NCBI GenBank assembly: GCA_032716605.1
Contig: CM064538.1
Coordinates: forward strand, 22,952,207-23,016,206
Length of the DNA: 64,000 nt
Origin: Paralithodes platypus
Taxonomy: Eukaryota; Arthropoda; Malacostraca; Decapoda; Lithodidae
Direction: 5' to 3'
Every line of letters begins with the position of its first letter. The first letter of the stretch is position 1. Under the pieces are notes generated by a model. That model ran no database searches and was not told the DNA's origin. It saw only the letters and a program-made list of their open reading frames with translations. Below, one piece after another: positions 1 to 10,319 of the stretch. A program made the translations under genes and the position numbers.

Positions 1-235
1 ACACCATCCACCACAAACTCCACTCTCGCCAGCGGGTAAGACCGCACAGCATTGATGCCTTGAACCACTACAACCCGAGCTGCGTTAATAGGCTCACCAG
101 TGAAGTTCTTAAGTAACGTCTGGGAGGCACCCGTATCACGCAACAACTCAAGCCTATGTTCCAAACCAGCCCACCTCACAGTGCCATGTCCCCTATGACC
201 ACAAAAAGCATCTCGGACGGGTAGCGAGCCCTCCT
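1..235 (-). pseudogene. Retropepsin-type aspartic protease fragment
   Basis: On the minus strand a frame different from the upstream gag frame reads LLRDTGASQTLL, with the catalytic DTGAS at 123-137. This is the active-site signature of retroviral-type aspartic proteases, which process the Gag-Pol polyprotein of LTR elements. The sequence continues open to the window edge. The gag frame stops at 235-237, so protease would need a frameshift relative to gag. That could be programmed or the result of decay, and one copy cannot distinguish the two. Confidence 0.75.
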
Positions 236-1867
236 TATGCTTCTTCACCGACTGACTCCGCAACCGACGATTTACCCCGGGCAAACGCGGAAGACCTCAA
301 AGACACCCCGATGTTGCTCACCAGAGACACCACCGCTGTAGGCTGTGTGCTCGGACAAGAGCGCGCAATATGCCCCTTCTTAAGGCACTTAAAACACTCC
401 ACCTAACTCCTTGACTTCCCCTGGGGTGGGGAAGGGCCCTGGCCTTTCTTTAACAAGAAGGATTTCGACTTGGGTTCAAAATTGGCAACAGTGCTCTTAG
501 TAGGATAATTTGTTGTATCATTAGTTCGGGGGGGTAGGGTGGTATGCCCCTTGTTACCTGCCTCAGCTCTCTGGGCAGACCCGCACCCACGAATTAACGA
601 CAACCTGAGGTCAGCCAACTCAGCCGCCTCCTGCAGAGTTTTAGGTTGCTTTTCTTTCAGGTTAAGAGTCAAGTCCCCACCAGTGCATTTAAAAATTGTT
701 CTAACAACACTAATTGCTTTACCGCCTTGCTTTCTCCGACCTCAACCAATTCTCAAATGCATCTGACAGCTCTCTACCGTGTTCCTGGAAAGTACTCTCC
801 TTTCTCTTAGGAACAGCCCTAAACTTCAGCCTATAGGTCTCTGGCTGCAACTCATACGCCCTCAGGACAGCCTCTTTCAACGCATCATAATTCACACAGG
901 AATCTAGGGGCAAAGCATCGTACGCCTTGAGTGCTTTCCCCATCAATCGTGAAGAAACAAGGGCTGCCCACTTCTCCTCGGGCCATTGGTGCTCCCGGCA
1001 CTTTTTCTCAAAACGGAGAAAGAATTCTGTAACTCCTGACTCATCAAACACTGGAACCAACTTTAGTAGCTGCGACAGGGGCTGGTCATGGGGTCAACCC
1101 CCCTGGACGAAACGGTTTCCCGTCACCTCTACACGAGCTTTCTCTAGGTCAACATCGGCACAATACCTTGCAGACTCATACTTGAGCTCAGCCTCTCTCT
1201 GCTTGAGCTCAGCCTCATACTTATACTTGAGCTCAGCCTCATGCTTTCGCTGCTCGAGCTCAGCCTCATGCTTTCGCTGGTCAAGCTCAGCCTCATGCTT
1301 TCGCTGCTCGAGCTCAGCCTCATGCTTCTGCTGCTGCTGCCTGAGCTCAGCCTCATGCCTTCGCTGCTCGAGTTTGGCGAGCTCGAGCTGAAACAACATC
1401 TCGGAAGACAAACTCTGAGGAGGGGGTGCTACTACCGGGGACCCACCCAGTGAGTCAACTAGAGGCTTACCCAACCGCCAGCGGACATCGGCCTGCGGGA
1501 ACATACTCGGCTACGGAACCCGAGGGGGCGCCATGATAGGAGTTGAGTGGAATGGGGGCTGGGACGAAGGTGCCCCAGCTCCCGCTCCACCCGAAGCCTC
1601 ACGCACCCCACCCAGCACACAGGCAACCAGCTCACTTCTTGACCAACCGCTAGTGCAGGAAAACCCTAAGACCGTGGCTATACACTGCAGTCCGTACCGG
1701 TCCAGCCCCGACACCCGGTCCGCCGACACAGGCTCCTCCAAAAACCTCCGAGCATCCTCCTCACCGTTCACCACCCGAACGCCGTCAGACAACTCCACCT
1801 TCTCCACCTTCTCGCCTGTCTCTCGCACTGTGCCCTCACTATCCTCAAACCCGTCCAGTGACGACAT
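235..1867 (-). pseudogene. Broken gag-like gene with coiled coil and CCHC zinc knuckle
   Basis: The likely start is the ATG at 1865-1867 (MSSLDGF...). An acidic N-terminal part runs to an in-frame TAG at 1511-1513. Next comes a glutamate-rich coiled coil at 1094-1504 made of HEAEL-type repeats and ending at an in-frame TGA (1094-1096). A capsid-like block at 719-1060 contains PETYRLKF, which resembles the SCAN-like gag of many metazoan Gypsy elements. Similarity continues through two frame changes near 670-721 into a block with EKQPKTLQEAAELAD. An in-frame TAG at 403-405 precedes a CX2CX4HX4C zinc knuckle (CFKCLKKGHIARSC, 355-396). Three stops and at least two frameshifts show a dead copy. 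The coiled-coil repeat number may vary between copies because its codons form a short tandem DNA repeat (1190-1370). Confidence 0.75.
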
Positions 1868-2124
1868 GATGGAGTAAAAAAAAAAAAAATCCCAAGTCAA
1901 GACAAAAGTAGCCAAACTCTCGCGTAGCTCTATTCACAAAAAATATTCGAAGATGTTTTTAAGTGCAATAATAGGTCACCAATAAACTCCAACAAGTTCC
2001 ATATATCCTCAAAAACAATGTCCACTGCCAACACTGCGAGAAATAAAATCGAACCCAAAAATGGCGAATAAGATTTCTCCCCCAAAAAATCCTGCAAAAC
2101 TCAGTTCACTATATCCTGGACTAA

Positions 2125-2132
2125 GGTCGCCA
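2125..2132 (-). promoter_or_regulatory. Candidate tRNA primer binding site
   Basis: On the minus strand TGGCGACC starts two bases after the proposed LTR end ...TAACA. TGG at this position is what most LTR elements show, because it pairs with the CCA end of a tRNA. I did not identify the priming tRNA. Confidence 0.4.
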
Positions 2133-2134
2133 TT

Positions 2135-3784
2135 TGTTACGACCGGCACAACGAAATAAACAAGGGCACTTAATATTGGACTACAAGATAGGCTAGATCT
2201 GCAACAACGGTACGCTAATTACAAACCCTCGAACTATTAAGCCGGTGAACAAAACACTTAAACCCTCCAGAGTTAATCTACTGGATAACGGGGTATCAAT
2301 TAACTGGGTTAAGTGTACTTCTACAAAGGCTTTCCGGTGACGGCAAAGCCTACTCACAACAAGAGTAATTACGTTAATAAAAAGCTCTCAAGTAATAACA
2401 ATGCTTAAATAAACTATGACAAGATTTAATAAAAGGTTATATGCTTACATTATCTCTAGTGTGAGTCTGAACTCAACACTAAACTCTTCAATGCTCTATG
2501 AAAACACTTGAAGTCTAGTCCTACAGCAAACAGATATAGCATATTCTGAAAACGTCTGATGCTCTAAGATGCTCGTCGAATATAGAACAGAAATAATGCA
2601 GGGGCAGGACACCAAAGCGTGTATCTTAAATACACCTAAAAGTAGGATACATATATATGGAAACAAGAGAGTGCAACAACTCTGTGACAGCACTAACAAC
2701 AGCAACTCAAAAACAGTACTTCCTTAGCCAAAGTAACAGCCATACTGGGTTGTGCACTATGCATCAACCTAGGCTAAAACAATACGTGAATAATTGCTAA
2801 AGCATACACAGTTAAAGTTAATAAACAAAATGCTGTCTTTCTTACTAATAAAGTCTAGCAGCAGCATAAAGGTACAGGAGGCTAGGCAGAGCTCAAGCAT
2901 GCTCGCAGCCTACTGTCTCCCCTGAACAGATTTCCCTTATCTTACGTTAAGTGACTAGGAGGCTCTCTTGGTAAGTCCAGATCTCAAGTATCTGGTCTTA
3001 CCCTGGCTCTCCTCAAAGGTCAACCAAATGAGTTAGCAAGTATACAAGCAAGAGTAGGAAAAAGCCCTTCGCTTGTATACTGCTAAGCTCGCAAAGGAAA
3101 ATATGCACAAGGGTGTACTACAGGCTACCTAGCTCCGTCGAAGTCATACAGGCTCTGACTTGCCATATACATAACACAGACAACGACCAAAGGTACCCTC
3201 CACTGTCTAGCATTAAATAGTAATAAAGAACAACCAAATAATTAGAAGCACCCAACAATATGACTCCATGTGACTATGATTCTAATAACCTCTAAAGCTA
3301 GTGCAAAACATATATGTGAGAACAGGTGCTGGTAATACGACTGGCCGACTATGGAAGTCGTATGCGAGAACCAGAAGGGATGGGTAATTGAATAAAGATA
3401 AGAAGTATTGGACAGAAGGAGTTCAGAGAGAGAAACAGCAGTAAAGGGGGTTAGATGTGAGACAGAATGCGAGGGACGTCTAGGACCAAACGCACAATGC
3501 TATGCTCTAAGGAGAGGAGAGGGTAGGAGCCCCACCACTGGGCAAAGGAGGGCGGCGACCAACCACAGGCCACTACATCACCAGAACAAGCTGACGTCAT
3601 ACATCACGCCAGGCCCGCCGTCCAATAGCGAGCGAGGAATGCACACGTACATATGCACACCCATTACCGCCTCGCTCTCCCCTCTCTCTCTCACGCGCTG
3701 CATATTATAATCACTACTATGGATATAAAATACTTCTAAGTGTCACAGACAAGAATAAAGGCAAACACTGATCTGTCTGTGACA
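2135..3784 (-). repeat. Probable long LTR (about 1.65 kb)
   Basis: The segment begins TGTTACGACC and ends GTCTGTGACA, so on either strand it runs from TGT to ACA as LTRs usually do. It lies directly next to the putative primer site. No coding frame is visible. The last 44 bases carry a perfect 10-bp inverted repeat (TGTCACAGAC at 3741-3750, GTCTGTGACA at 3775-3784). TATA-like sequences on the minus strand near 3700-3730 could be the promoter. The second LTR is outside the window, so the boundaries are inferred. Confidence 0.45.
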
Positions 3785-3949
3785 ACACGAATACTAAGAA
3801 AGAAAGAACATCGTTCTACGATTATTATAGCCCATTTCACTTCCGCGGCGAGTGCTAGCGAGTCACGAGTACATTCTGGTAAGCTGGCCAGCGTAACACC
3901 TCCCAAATGCCAAACACTGACGTCGACGGCGCTATACTCGTTGGCTATT

Positions 3950-4482
3950 TTAAGGGAAGATGGGCCGTTTTTCTGGCCCTCTTCTTCCTCATGTTTAGCC
4001 CCATTTGTTTTCAAATTTTAAGATGCTTGCCCCATTAGTTTGACAATTTTAACACCTTTCGTCTCATTTCGTTGTAAATTTTATGATCTTAGGTGTTGAT
4101 TTATTCCTGGCGAGCGAAAGCGAGCCTGAAATTTGAAGAGGAAGCGGCCATCGGCCGGGAAATTTTTCTACCGAATAATGTACAAATTTATCTTGAGGGG
4201 GGGTCTAGGGGGTGTTTTTCTAAGCTTGATGGAGGTCTAGGGAGGAAACTAAAATACATATATATAAAGGACCAAATAAATACATATATATAAAGGACCA
4301 AATAAATACATATATATAAAGGACCAAATAAATACATATATATAAAGGACCAAATAAATACATATATATAAAGGACCAAATAAATACATATATATAAAGG
4401 ACCAAATAAATACATATATATAAAGGACCAAATAAATACATATATATAAAGGACCAAATAAATACGACCCATCCCCCCTTAA
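3950..4482 (+). mobile_element. Family A MITE, copy A1, with internal 26-bp array
   Basis: Family A is defined here: about 370 bp, flanked by TTAA, with ends close to GGGGAGATGGGYCGTTT in inverted orientation, and no coding capacity. In order it has a left half with MCCCCATTAGTTT-type phrases, the core box GGCGAGCGATAGCGAGCC, a CCGGCC hairpin, TTTTTCTACCGAAAAATG, a GGGGGGTCTAGGGGG stretch, and an AT-rich tail. This copy keeps all parts, and its tail has been expanded by the 26-bp array at 4246-4464. Confidence 0.8.
4246..4464. repeat. 26-bp minisatellite, about 8 units
   Basis: The unit starts GGACCAAATAAATACATATA and recurs exactly every 26 bp. It sits in the AT-rich tail of MITE A1. Open frames across it are artefacts of the repeat. 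Confidence 0.95.
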
Positions 4483-4606
4483 TCACTTGAGCTTTACCAC
4501 TCACTCGTAAATTCACTCGTAAATTCACTCTCAAATTCCGTGATTTATTCATTGATACAGCGAGTCATTCACGCTGACACAAAGCGGGGCGGGATTTCAG
4601 TGGCGC

Positions 4607-4820
4607 TTATCCCCTTCTGTACCAACAACGTCTCTTTAATTATATTCTTGATAATATTTGACGATTTGATTCAGTTAAACAAGGGCCTCCAGCAATTAAC
4701 AGGCTTCGAACTATCACACCTAACCCATTTAACTACCATAGATCCATCTAAAACTGCAAACATTCGTAAAATGTAGCTAGAAGAAAATGAAAAAGACGTC
4801 GCCGGTACAGAAGGGGTTAA
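4607..4820 (+). mobile_element. Family E MITE, copy E1
   Basis: Family E is defined here: about 215 bp, bounded by TTAA, with inverted ends CCCCTTCTGTACCGGCG and CGCCGGTACAGAAGGGG. Its interior is self-complementary and contains CCTCCAGCAATTAACAGGC. This copy has a degraded left end (TTAT in place of TTAA) and a good right end at 4803-4820. The TTAA plus CCC terminus is reminiscent of piggyBac-type elements, but no transposase of that kind is present here. Confidence 0.75.
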
Positions 4821-5168
4821 GGGGACAGTGGCTATTTTTTGGGTATATATATATACCGGTATATATATATTTTTTTTTTCTTTTTTTTGTAGTTTCGTCG
4901 ATAGACCTCAATCAAGCTTATAAAAACAATCAAGCTTATAAAATGTCCCGGCCGAAGGCCGATTCCTTTTAAAATAACAGGCTCGCTATCGCTCGCCAGG
5001 AAAAATTCTACACCTAAATGACACGAAAAGCCTTAATATTGACAAAGAAATGGGGCGAAAGGCCTTAAAATCGCCAAACTAATGAGCCGAACGTCATAAC
5101 ATCTGAAAACTAATGGGGCTAAACATGAGGAAGAAGGGGGACCAGAAACACGACCCATCTCCCCTTAA
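4817..5168 (-). mobile_element. Family A MITE, copy A2
   Basis: This copy has TTAA at both ends (4817-4820 and 5165-5168). Its left TTAA is also the right end of E1, and its right TTAA is the left end of a second E-type element beginning CCCCTTCAGCACCATGACG. A2 therefore sits exactly at the joint of two E elements. Confidence 0.8.
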
Positions 5169-5235
5169 CCCCTTCAGCACCATGACGCCTTTTTACCTTT
5201 GATTCTGGCTAAAAATAGACAATTGTTTGCAGTTA

Positions 5236-6325
5236 CAGAAGGACCTGTGTTATTAAGGGGGTCACCTGTGTTATTAAGGGGGTCACCTGTGTTATTAAGG
5301 GGGGTCACCTGTGTTATTAAGGGGGGTCACCTGTGTTATTAAGGGGGGTCACCTGTGTTATTAAGGGGGGTCACCTGTGTTATTAAGGGGGGTCACCTGC
5401 TGTTATTAAGGGGGCGTCACCTGCTGTTATTAAGGGGGCGTCACCTGCTGTTATTAAGGGGGCGTCACCTGCTGTTATTAAGGGGGCGTCACCTGCTGTT
5501 ATTAAGGGGGTGTCACCTGTGTTATTAAGGGGGGTCACCTGTGTTATTAAGGGGGGTCACCTGTGTTATTAAGGGGGGTCACCTGTGTTATTAAGGGGGG
5601 TCACCTGTGTTATTAAGGGGGGTCACCTGTGTTATTAAGGGGGGTCACCTGTGTTATTAAGGGGGGTCACCTGTGTTATTAAGGGGGGTCACCTGTGTTA
5701 TTAAGGGGGGTCACCTGTGTTATTAAGGGGGGTCACCTGTGTTATTAAGGGGGGTCACCTGTGTTATTAAGGGGGGTCACCTGTGTTATTAAGGGGGGTC
5801 ACCTGTGTTATTAAGGGGGGTCACCTGTGTTATTAAGGGGGGTCACCTGTGTATTAGGGGGAGTCACCTGTGTTATTAAGGGGGGTCACCTGTGTTATTA
5901 AGGGGGTCACCTGTGTTATTAAGGGGGGTCACCTGTGTTATTAAGGGGGGTCACCTGTGTTATTAAGGGGGGGTCACCTGTGTTATTAAGGGGGGTCACC
6001 TGTGTTATTAAGGGGGGTCACCTGTGTTATTAAGGGGGGTCACCTGTGTTATTAAGGGGGTCACCTGTGTTATTAAGGGGGGTCACCTGTGTTATTAAGG
6101 GGGGTCACCTGTGTTATTAAGGGGGGGTCACCTGTGTTATTAAGGGGGTCACCTGTGTTATTAAGGGGGGTCACCTGTGTTATTAAGGGGGGTCACCTGT
6201 GTTATTAAGGGGGGTCACCTGTGTTATTAAGGGGGGTCACCTGTGTTATTAAGGGGGGTCACCTGTGTTGGTCACCTGTGTTATTAATCACCTGTGTTAT
6301 TAAAGGGGGTCACCTGTGTTGGGAT
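5236..6325. repeat. 22-bp minisatellite, about 48 units, TTAAGGGGGGTCACCTGTG type
   Basis: The unit contains TTAAGGGGGGTCACCTGTG plus TTA. Units differ mainly in the length of the G run (4 to 7), plus a block of four or five units with CTGCTG and GGGCGT near 5395-5510. The TTAAGGGGGGTCACCTG part matches the terminus of family B elements, including B1, which follows immediately. Confidence 0.95.
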
Positions 6326-6651
6326 TAAGGGGGGTCACCTGTTTTGTTTATCTTTCACTCCTTGTCTCTCTTTCTCTTTTCCATTCGGCCCCATTTAGTC
6401 AACTGCTTTAAGACGTTTATCCCCATCCAGGTGCCGATTTCTTCCTGGCGAGCGATAGCGAGCCAGCATTGTATGGAGAAATCCGACTTCACATTTTTCA
6501 TCAAAAAATGTAAAAATTTAGCTTACTGTAAAAAAATATATATATATATACTGTATATATGCTGGCTCACTAGTAGGCTGAATAGGGCCGAATGGATACA
6601 AGCCAAAGGGAGAGGGAGAGAAACATAAAAAAGCGAGGCAGGCTCCCTTAA
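6325..6651 (+). mobile_element. Family B MITE, copy B1
   Basis: Family B is defined here: about 330-390 bp, flanked by TTAA, almost fully self-complementary. Ends are GGGAGCCCACCTCGC or the variant GGGGGGTCACCTG. Each arm carries GGCGAGCGATAGCGAGCC, and the centre has a CCGGCTTCGCCGG-type hairpin and TTTTTCTATCGAAAAATG. B1 uses the GGTCACCTG terminus on the left and AGGCTCCC on the right. Confidence 0.8.
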
Positions 6652-6717
6652 GAGGGTTTATTGAAATCGTATTTACCCCTTTGAATCGTAGAGGTAGATT
6701 ATAAACTAAAGAAAATT

Positions 6718-7240
6718 AACCCTTTCAATACCGATGCCTTTCTCTTCTTAAGGGAGCCCACCTCGCTTGTTTTTCTCTTGCTCTCCCTCTCTCTTTGGCT
6801 TGTATCTATTCGACCTCATTCAGCCTAGGGTACTGCTTTAAGATGTTTACCCCTATCCAGGTGTCAATATTTTCCTGGCGAGCGGTAGCGAGCCAGCATA
6901 TATATATTTTTGTTTTGACAGCAAAATTAATTTGTACATTTTTCGATAGAAAACAATCTCCGGCGAAGACGGAATTCTCCATACAATGCTGGCTCGCTAT
7001 CGCTCGCCAGGAAGATATCGACACCTGGATGGGGATAAACGTCTTAAATAATTTGACTGAATGGGGCCGAATGGATATAAGCTAGGGAAAGAGAGAAAAG
7101 GAGAGAAAAATTACAAAAAAAGCCGGTGACCCCCTTAACTTGAATCTGGCTACTATTAGACGATGTTATAAGTTTAAAAAAAAGGCCTCCAGCAATTAAC
7201 AGGCTTCCAACTATCTCATTTAACCAATTTTACTACCATA
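6718..7240 (+). mobile_element. Family E MITE, copy E3, interrupted by B2
   Basis: The left end is TTAACCCTTTCAATACCGATG. E sequence is broken at TTAA 6748 by B2 and resumes at 7138 with TTGAATCTGGCTACTATTAG, continuing through CCTCCAGCAATTAACAGGC. The right end is lost in the (CT)n/(CA)n tract at 7244. Confidence 0.65.
6748..7138 (+). mobile_element. Family B MITE, copy B2
   Basis: TTAA lies at 6748-6751 and 7135-7138. The left terminus is GGGAGCCCACCTCGC and the right is GGTGACCCCC, so one copy carries both terminal variants. Confidence 0.85.
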
Positions 7241-7243
7241 GAC

Positions 7244-7289
<46 letters not shown>

Positions 7290-7352
7290 ATAATTATGTT
7301 GAAGGATTTATCTCTTCTGACTCTGAACGTCACGCATCCCTGCACTTAAATG

Positions 7353-7418
<66 letters not shown>

Positions 7419-7511
7419 GTCAAATACACACGCAGTCAAACACACACACACATTGAAGGATTTATCTCTTCTGACTCTGAACGTTATGCATCCCTGCACT
7501 TACTGTATATG

Positions 7512-7559
<48 letters not shown>

Positions 7560-7560
7560 C
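7244..7560. repeat. (CT)n and (CA)n microsatellites with a duplicated spacer
   Basis: A (CT)n tract at 7244-7264 is followed by several (CA)n tracts. The intervening unique sequence TTATCTCTTCTGACTCTGAA occurs twice, at about 7306 and 7460, so a unit of about 150 bp has been duplicated together with its microsatellite. Confidence 0.9.
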
Positions 7561-7749
7561 ACACACACATACACGCTCATGTCTGAAAATATGGGTTTCA
7601 AAGAACATAACCAGGTCAAAGTTGCGGCTGCGAAACGTCTAACGGGTTGGATTCTGCGTACATTTAAAACACGCGGTGAATTACCTATGATAATGCTCTT
7701 CAAATCTCTAGTGCTACCGCGCCTTGATTAACATCCCCATACAAAGCAT

Positions 7750-7856
7750 GTGAAATAAATCGCCAAATTAATGGAACGAACGTCTTAAAATCTCAAAACT
7801 AATGGGGCTAAACATGAGGGAGAAGGGGGTCCAGAAAAAGCGACTATTTCCCCATT
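7750..7856 (-). mobile_element. Family A fragment
   Basis: Contains AACTAATGGGGCTAAACATG and the GAGGGAGAAGGGGGTCC end phrase of family A, followed by CCCCATTAA. Only the left third of the element, read on the minus strand, is present. Confidence 0.65.
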
Positions 7857-7969
7857 AACAGAATATACCCTCTCCTTCCCTACCTTACCTGCCAAGACTT
7901 CACCTGCTTTGATCAGCCCTGCCTTATTATTGGTTGATTCTGAATGGCTCTCAATGGCTCTCAATACTC

Positions 7970-7997
7970 TCTCTCTCTATCTGTATCTATCTCTCTC

Positions 7998-8038
<41 letters not shown>

Positions 8039-8063
8039 TACACACACAAACAGACACACACAG

Positions 8064-8097
<34 letters not shown>

Positions 8098-8110
8098 ACA
8101 CACACACTTG
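7970..8110. repeat. (TCTG)n and (CA)n microsatellites
   Basis: Adjacent CTCTAT, CTGT and CA runs. No gene signal. Confidence 0.9.
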
Positions 8111-8289
8111 AACGAAAGAAAACAAAGTTATGAACACAAAAGATAACAGGCTATCGGAAAAATAAATAGTTAGATACAAAAAAATAAATAGATCAAACAG
8201 AAGAGACTACAGGAAAAAAAGACTAACAAAAAAAGACTAGTGTAAAAACCGACAGAGAGGAGAAAACACAAAACAAGTAGATGAACAAT

Positions 8290-8660
8290 ATAGGCCTAAA
8301 AAAAAAAAAAAAAAAGGCTAACAGAAAAAGGCTAACAGAAAAAAGGCTAACAGAAAAAGGCTAACAGAAAAAGGCTAACAGTAACAGAAAAAAGGTTCAT
8401 AGTAAAAAGGCTAACAGAAAAAGGCTCATAGTAAAAAGGCTAACAGAAAAATTATATCAGAAAAAAGCTAACCGAAAACATATCAGAAAAAAACTATCGG
8501 AAAAAAGTAATAGAAAAAGCAAACAGAAAAAACAAACGAAAAAAGGTACCGTTACAGAAAGAATGCTAACAGAAATAAAGCTAAAAAAAAAAGCTATTAG
8601 AAATAAGCTAACAGAAATATGGCAACAGAAAAAGTCTAACAGAAAACAAAAATCTAACCT
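8290..8660. repeat. Degenerate GGCTAACAGAAAAA tandem repeat
   Basis: A unit of about 14 bp, GGCTAACAGAAAAA, is clear at 8310-8450 and becomes degenerate towards 8660. No coding signal was seen. Confidence 0.85.
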
Positions 8661-8744
8661 AACTTAATATAGTCTAACATAGCCTGGTAGAGCACCCGAT
8701 AAACAGCAAATCACAGACAGACACTGTTTGGATTTGTGTCTCAC

Positions 8745-8812
8745 CTACATGTATGTATGTATTGTATGTATACACTCAGGCACATACCCCATTGCTGGGG
8801 GGTGGTCGACAC
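8745..8812 (-). mobile_element. LINE 3' end fragment (same 3' end as the LINE at 41383-43480)
   Basis: On the minus strand ACCCCCCAGCAATGGGGTAT and GTGCCTGAG match the end of the untranslated region seen at 10680-10720 and 43425-43455. A short ATAC-type tail follows. The fragment is heavily 5' truncated. Confidence 0.6.
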
Positions 8813-8815
8813 GAG

Positions 8816-9060
8816 ACAGAGCCCGAAAAGAAACAACATTTAAAGTTCCTAATCTCAGGGTCTGGGACCACTTTTGTGTTCCCTCGCCCGTTTCTCTGTC
8901 TCGTCGAGTAGCAAGAATTAATAATCTAATTTTATTAATTTCACTCCAACACCAAACACCTCCCAAAGAAATTGATGAAAATAAGCATGTGATCCACCGG
9001 GATTCGAACTTGGGTTACCACATGTATACAGATTGTAAACACTAACCAATAAACCATAAA
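8816..9060 (-). mobile_element. tRNA-derived SINE
   Basis: On the minus strand a Pol III B box (GTTCGAATCCC, complement of 8999-9009) lies downstream of an A-box-like GGTTAGTG near 9038-9055. The body that follows matches the second copy near 13310-13420. The tRNA-like head is too diverged to be a working tRNA. Confidence 0.6.
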
Positions 9061-9201
9061 TGAATATATAAATATTTAATTAATAACTCCCCTCGACCCC
9101 AGCGAGCACGGTACGTCCAAATTCCAATTATAGCTATGAAACGGAAATAAATATCTCTCTTGTTAATAACGAACCCATTCACGTTCGTTCGCGATCAGGT
9201 A

Positions 9202-9576
9202 TTAAGGGCAGACAGACCGTTTTCCGGGACCCCCTTCTCCCTAATGTTTAGCCCCACTAGTTTTGAGACTTTAAGACGTTGGTTCCAATAGTTTGGGGAT
9301 TTTATGACCTTTAACCCCATTTCTTTGTCAATATTAGGACCTTTCGTGCCATTTAGGTGGCGATTTTTTCCTGGCGAGCGACAGCGAGCCTGTAATTTTA
9401 GGAGGTATCGGCCTTTGGCCGGGACATTTTTCTACCGAAAAATTTACAAATCTATCTTGAAGGGGGGTCTAGGGGGTGTTTTTCTAAGCTTGATGGAGGT
9501 CTAGGGAGGAAACTAAAAAAATATATGAATAAAATAATGAACTAATAGACCAAACAAACAGCCACGGTCCCCTTAA
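9202..9576 (+). mobile_element. Family A MITE, copy A3
   Basis: A clean full-length copy with TTAA at 9202-9205 and 9573-9576. It has no internal array and is a good reference for the family. Confidence 0.85.
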
Positions 9577-9586
9577 CAAAAGGTAT

Positions 9587-10085
9587 ACAAAAATTATCAC
9601 CACACCGTCATATCATTATTACAATATTATCACCACACCGTCATATCATTATTACAATATTATCACCACACACCGTCATATCATTATTACAATATTATCA
9701 CCACACCGTCATATCATTATTACAATATTATCACCACACCGTCATATCATTATTACAATATTATCACCACACCGTCATATCATTATTACAATATTATCAC
9801 CACACCGTCATATCATTATTACAATATTATCACCACACCGTCATATCATTATTACAATATTATCACCACACCGTCATATCATTATTACAATATTATCACC
9901 ACACCGTCATATCATTATTACAATATTATCACCACACCGTCATATCATTATTACAATATTATCACCACACCGTCATATCATTATTACAATATTATCACCA
10001 CACCCTCATATCATCTATATTATCACCACACCGTCATATCATTATTACAATATTATCACCACACCGTCATATCATTATTACAATA
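9587..10085. repeat. 33-bp minisatellite, about 15 units
   Basis: The unit begins TATCACCACACCGTCATATC. One unit near 9665 has an extra CA, and one near 10010 is shortened. The array starts right after MITE A3. Confidence 0.95.
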
Positions 10086-10092
10086 TACTGTA

Positions 10093-10298
10093 GAGGGGTT
10101 ATCACACGAGCGCATTTTCTGGCAATTTTCGATGAGCAGAGCAAGTTTTTCCGCGTACGCTTTCACATTGGAAGTGGAAACTAGATCGAAGGTAGCTTAT
10201 GTTAGATGGTTTATTTCTTGTGGAACTGTATTTTTTAATCTGTCAAACAATAATTGCCCGTAATAATTGCTGGAAAATCCGCTCATGTGAGATGAAGG
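10093..10298. mobile_element. MITE with TATCACACGAGCG ends, copy 1
   Basis: The left end GGTTATCACACGAGCGCATT and the right end complementary to ATCTCACATGAGCGGATTTT form imperfect inverted repeats of about 30 bp. A second member is at 22235-22449. Non-coding. Confidence 0.6.
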
Positions 10299-10319
10299 AA
10301 ATGTGTAGTAGAAGCGTTG

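Larger units (their letters stand above)
1..3784 (-). mobile_element. LTR retrotransposon, 5' part, minus strand
   Basis: Reading the minus strand from 3784 downwards there is a probable LTR, a leader with a possible primer binding site, a gag-like region with a CCHC knuckle, and a protease that runs off the window at position 1. This order is that of Ty3/Gypsy-type elements. The rest of pol and the 3' LTR would lie to the left, outside the window. The coding part carries several stops and frameshifts, so this copy is not functional. The Gypsy assignment is inferred from gene order and the gag type; no reverse transcriptase is visible here to confirm it. Confidence 0.75.
5165..6720 (+). mobile_element. 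Family E variant (E2 type) split by a 22-bp array and element B1
   Basis: The left end reads TTAACCCCTTCAGCACCATG, a variant terminus whose partner end is intact in the copy at 16330-16361. Recognisable E2 sequence stops at about 5240 in GCAGTTACAGAAGGACCTGTG, where the minisatellite starts. It resumes after B1 at about 6652 with GTAGAGGTAGATTATAAACT. The right end is truncated. Confidence 0.6.

Noticed and set aside
927..1877. Plus-strand frames opposite the gag region.
   Set aside because: They are shadows of the minus-strand gag frames and have low-complexity serine/leucine composition.
5236..6325. Possible CRISPR array, because of many short repeats.
   Set aside because: Repeats are directly adjacent with no unique spacers. 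The same holds for the 20, 24, 26, 30, 33, 55 and 65-bp arrays, and the genome looks eukaryotic.
7308..8179. Several small frames with CVCVCV or HTHTHT.
   Set aside because: They are translations of (GT)n/(CA)n tracts. The same applies to similar frames at 11124, 18040, 36393, 38114 and 44346.
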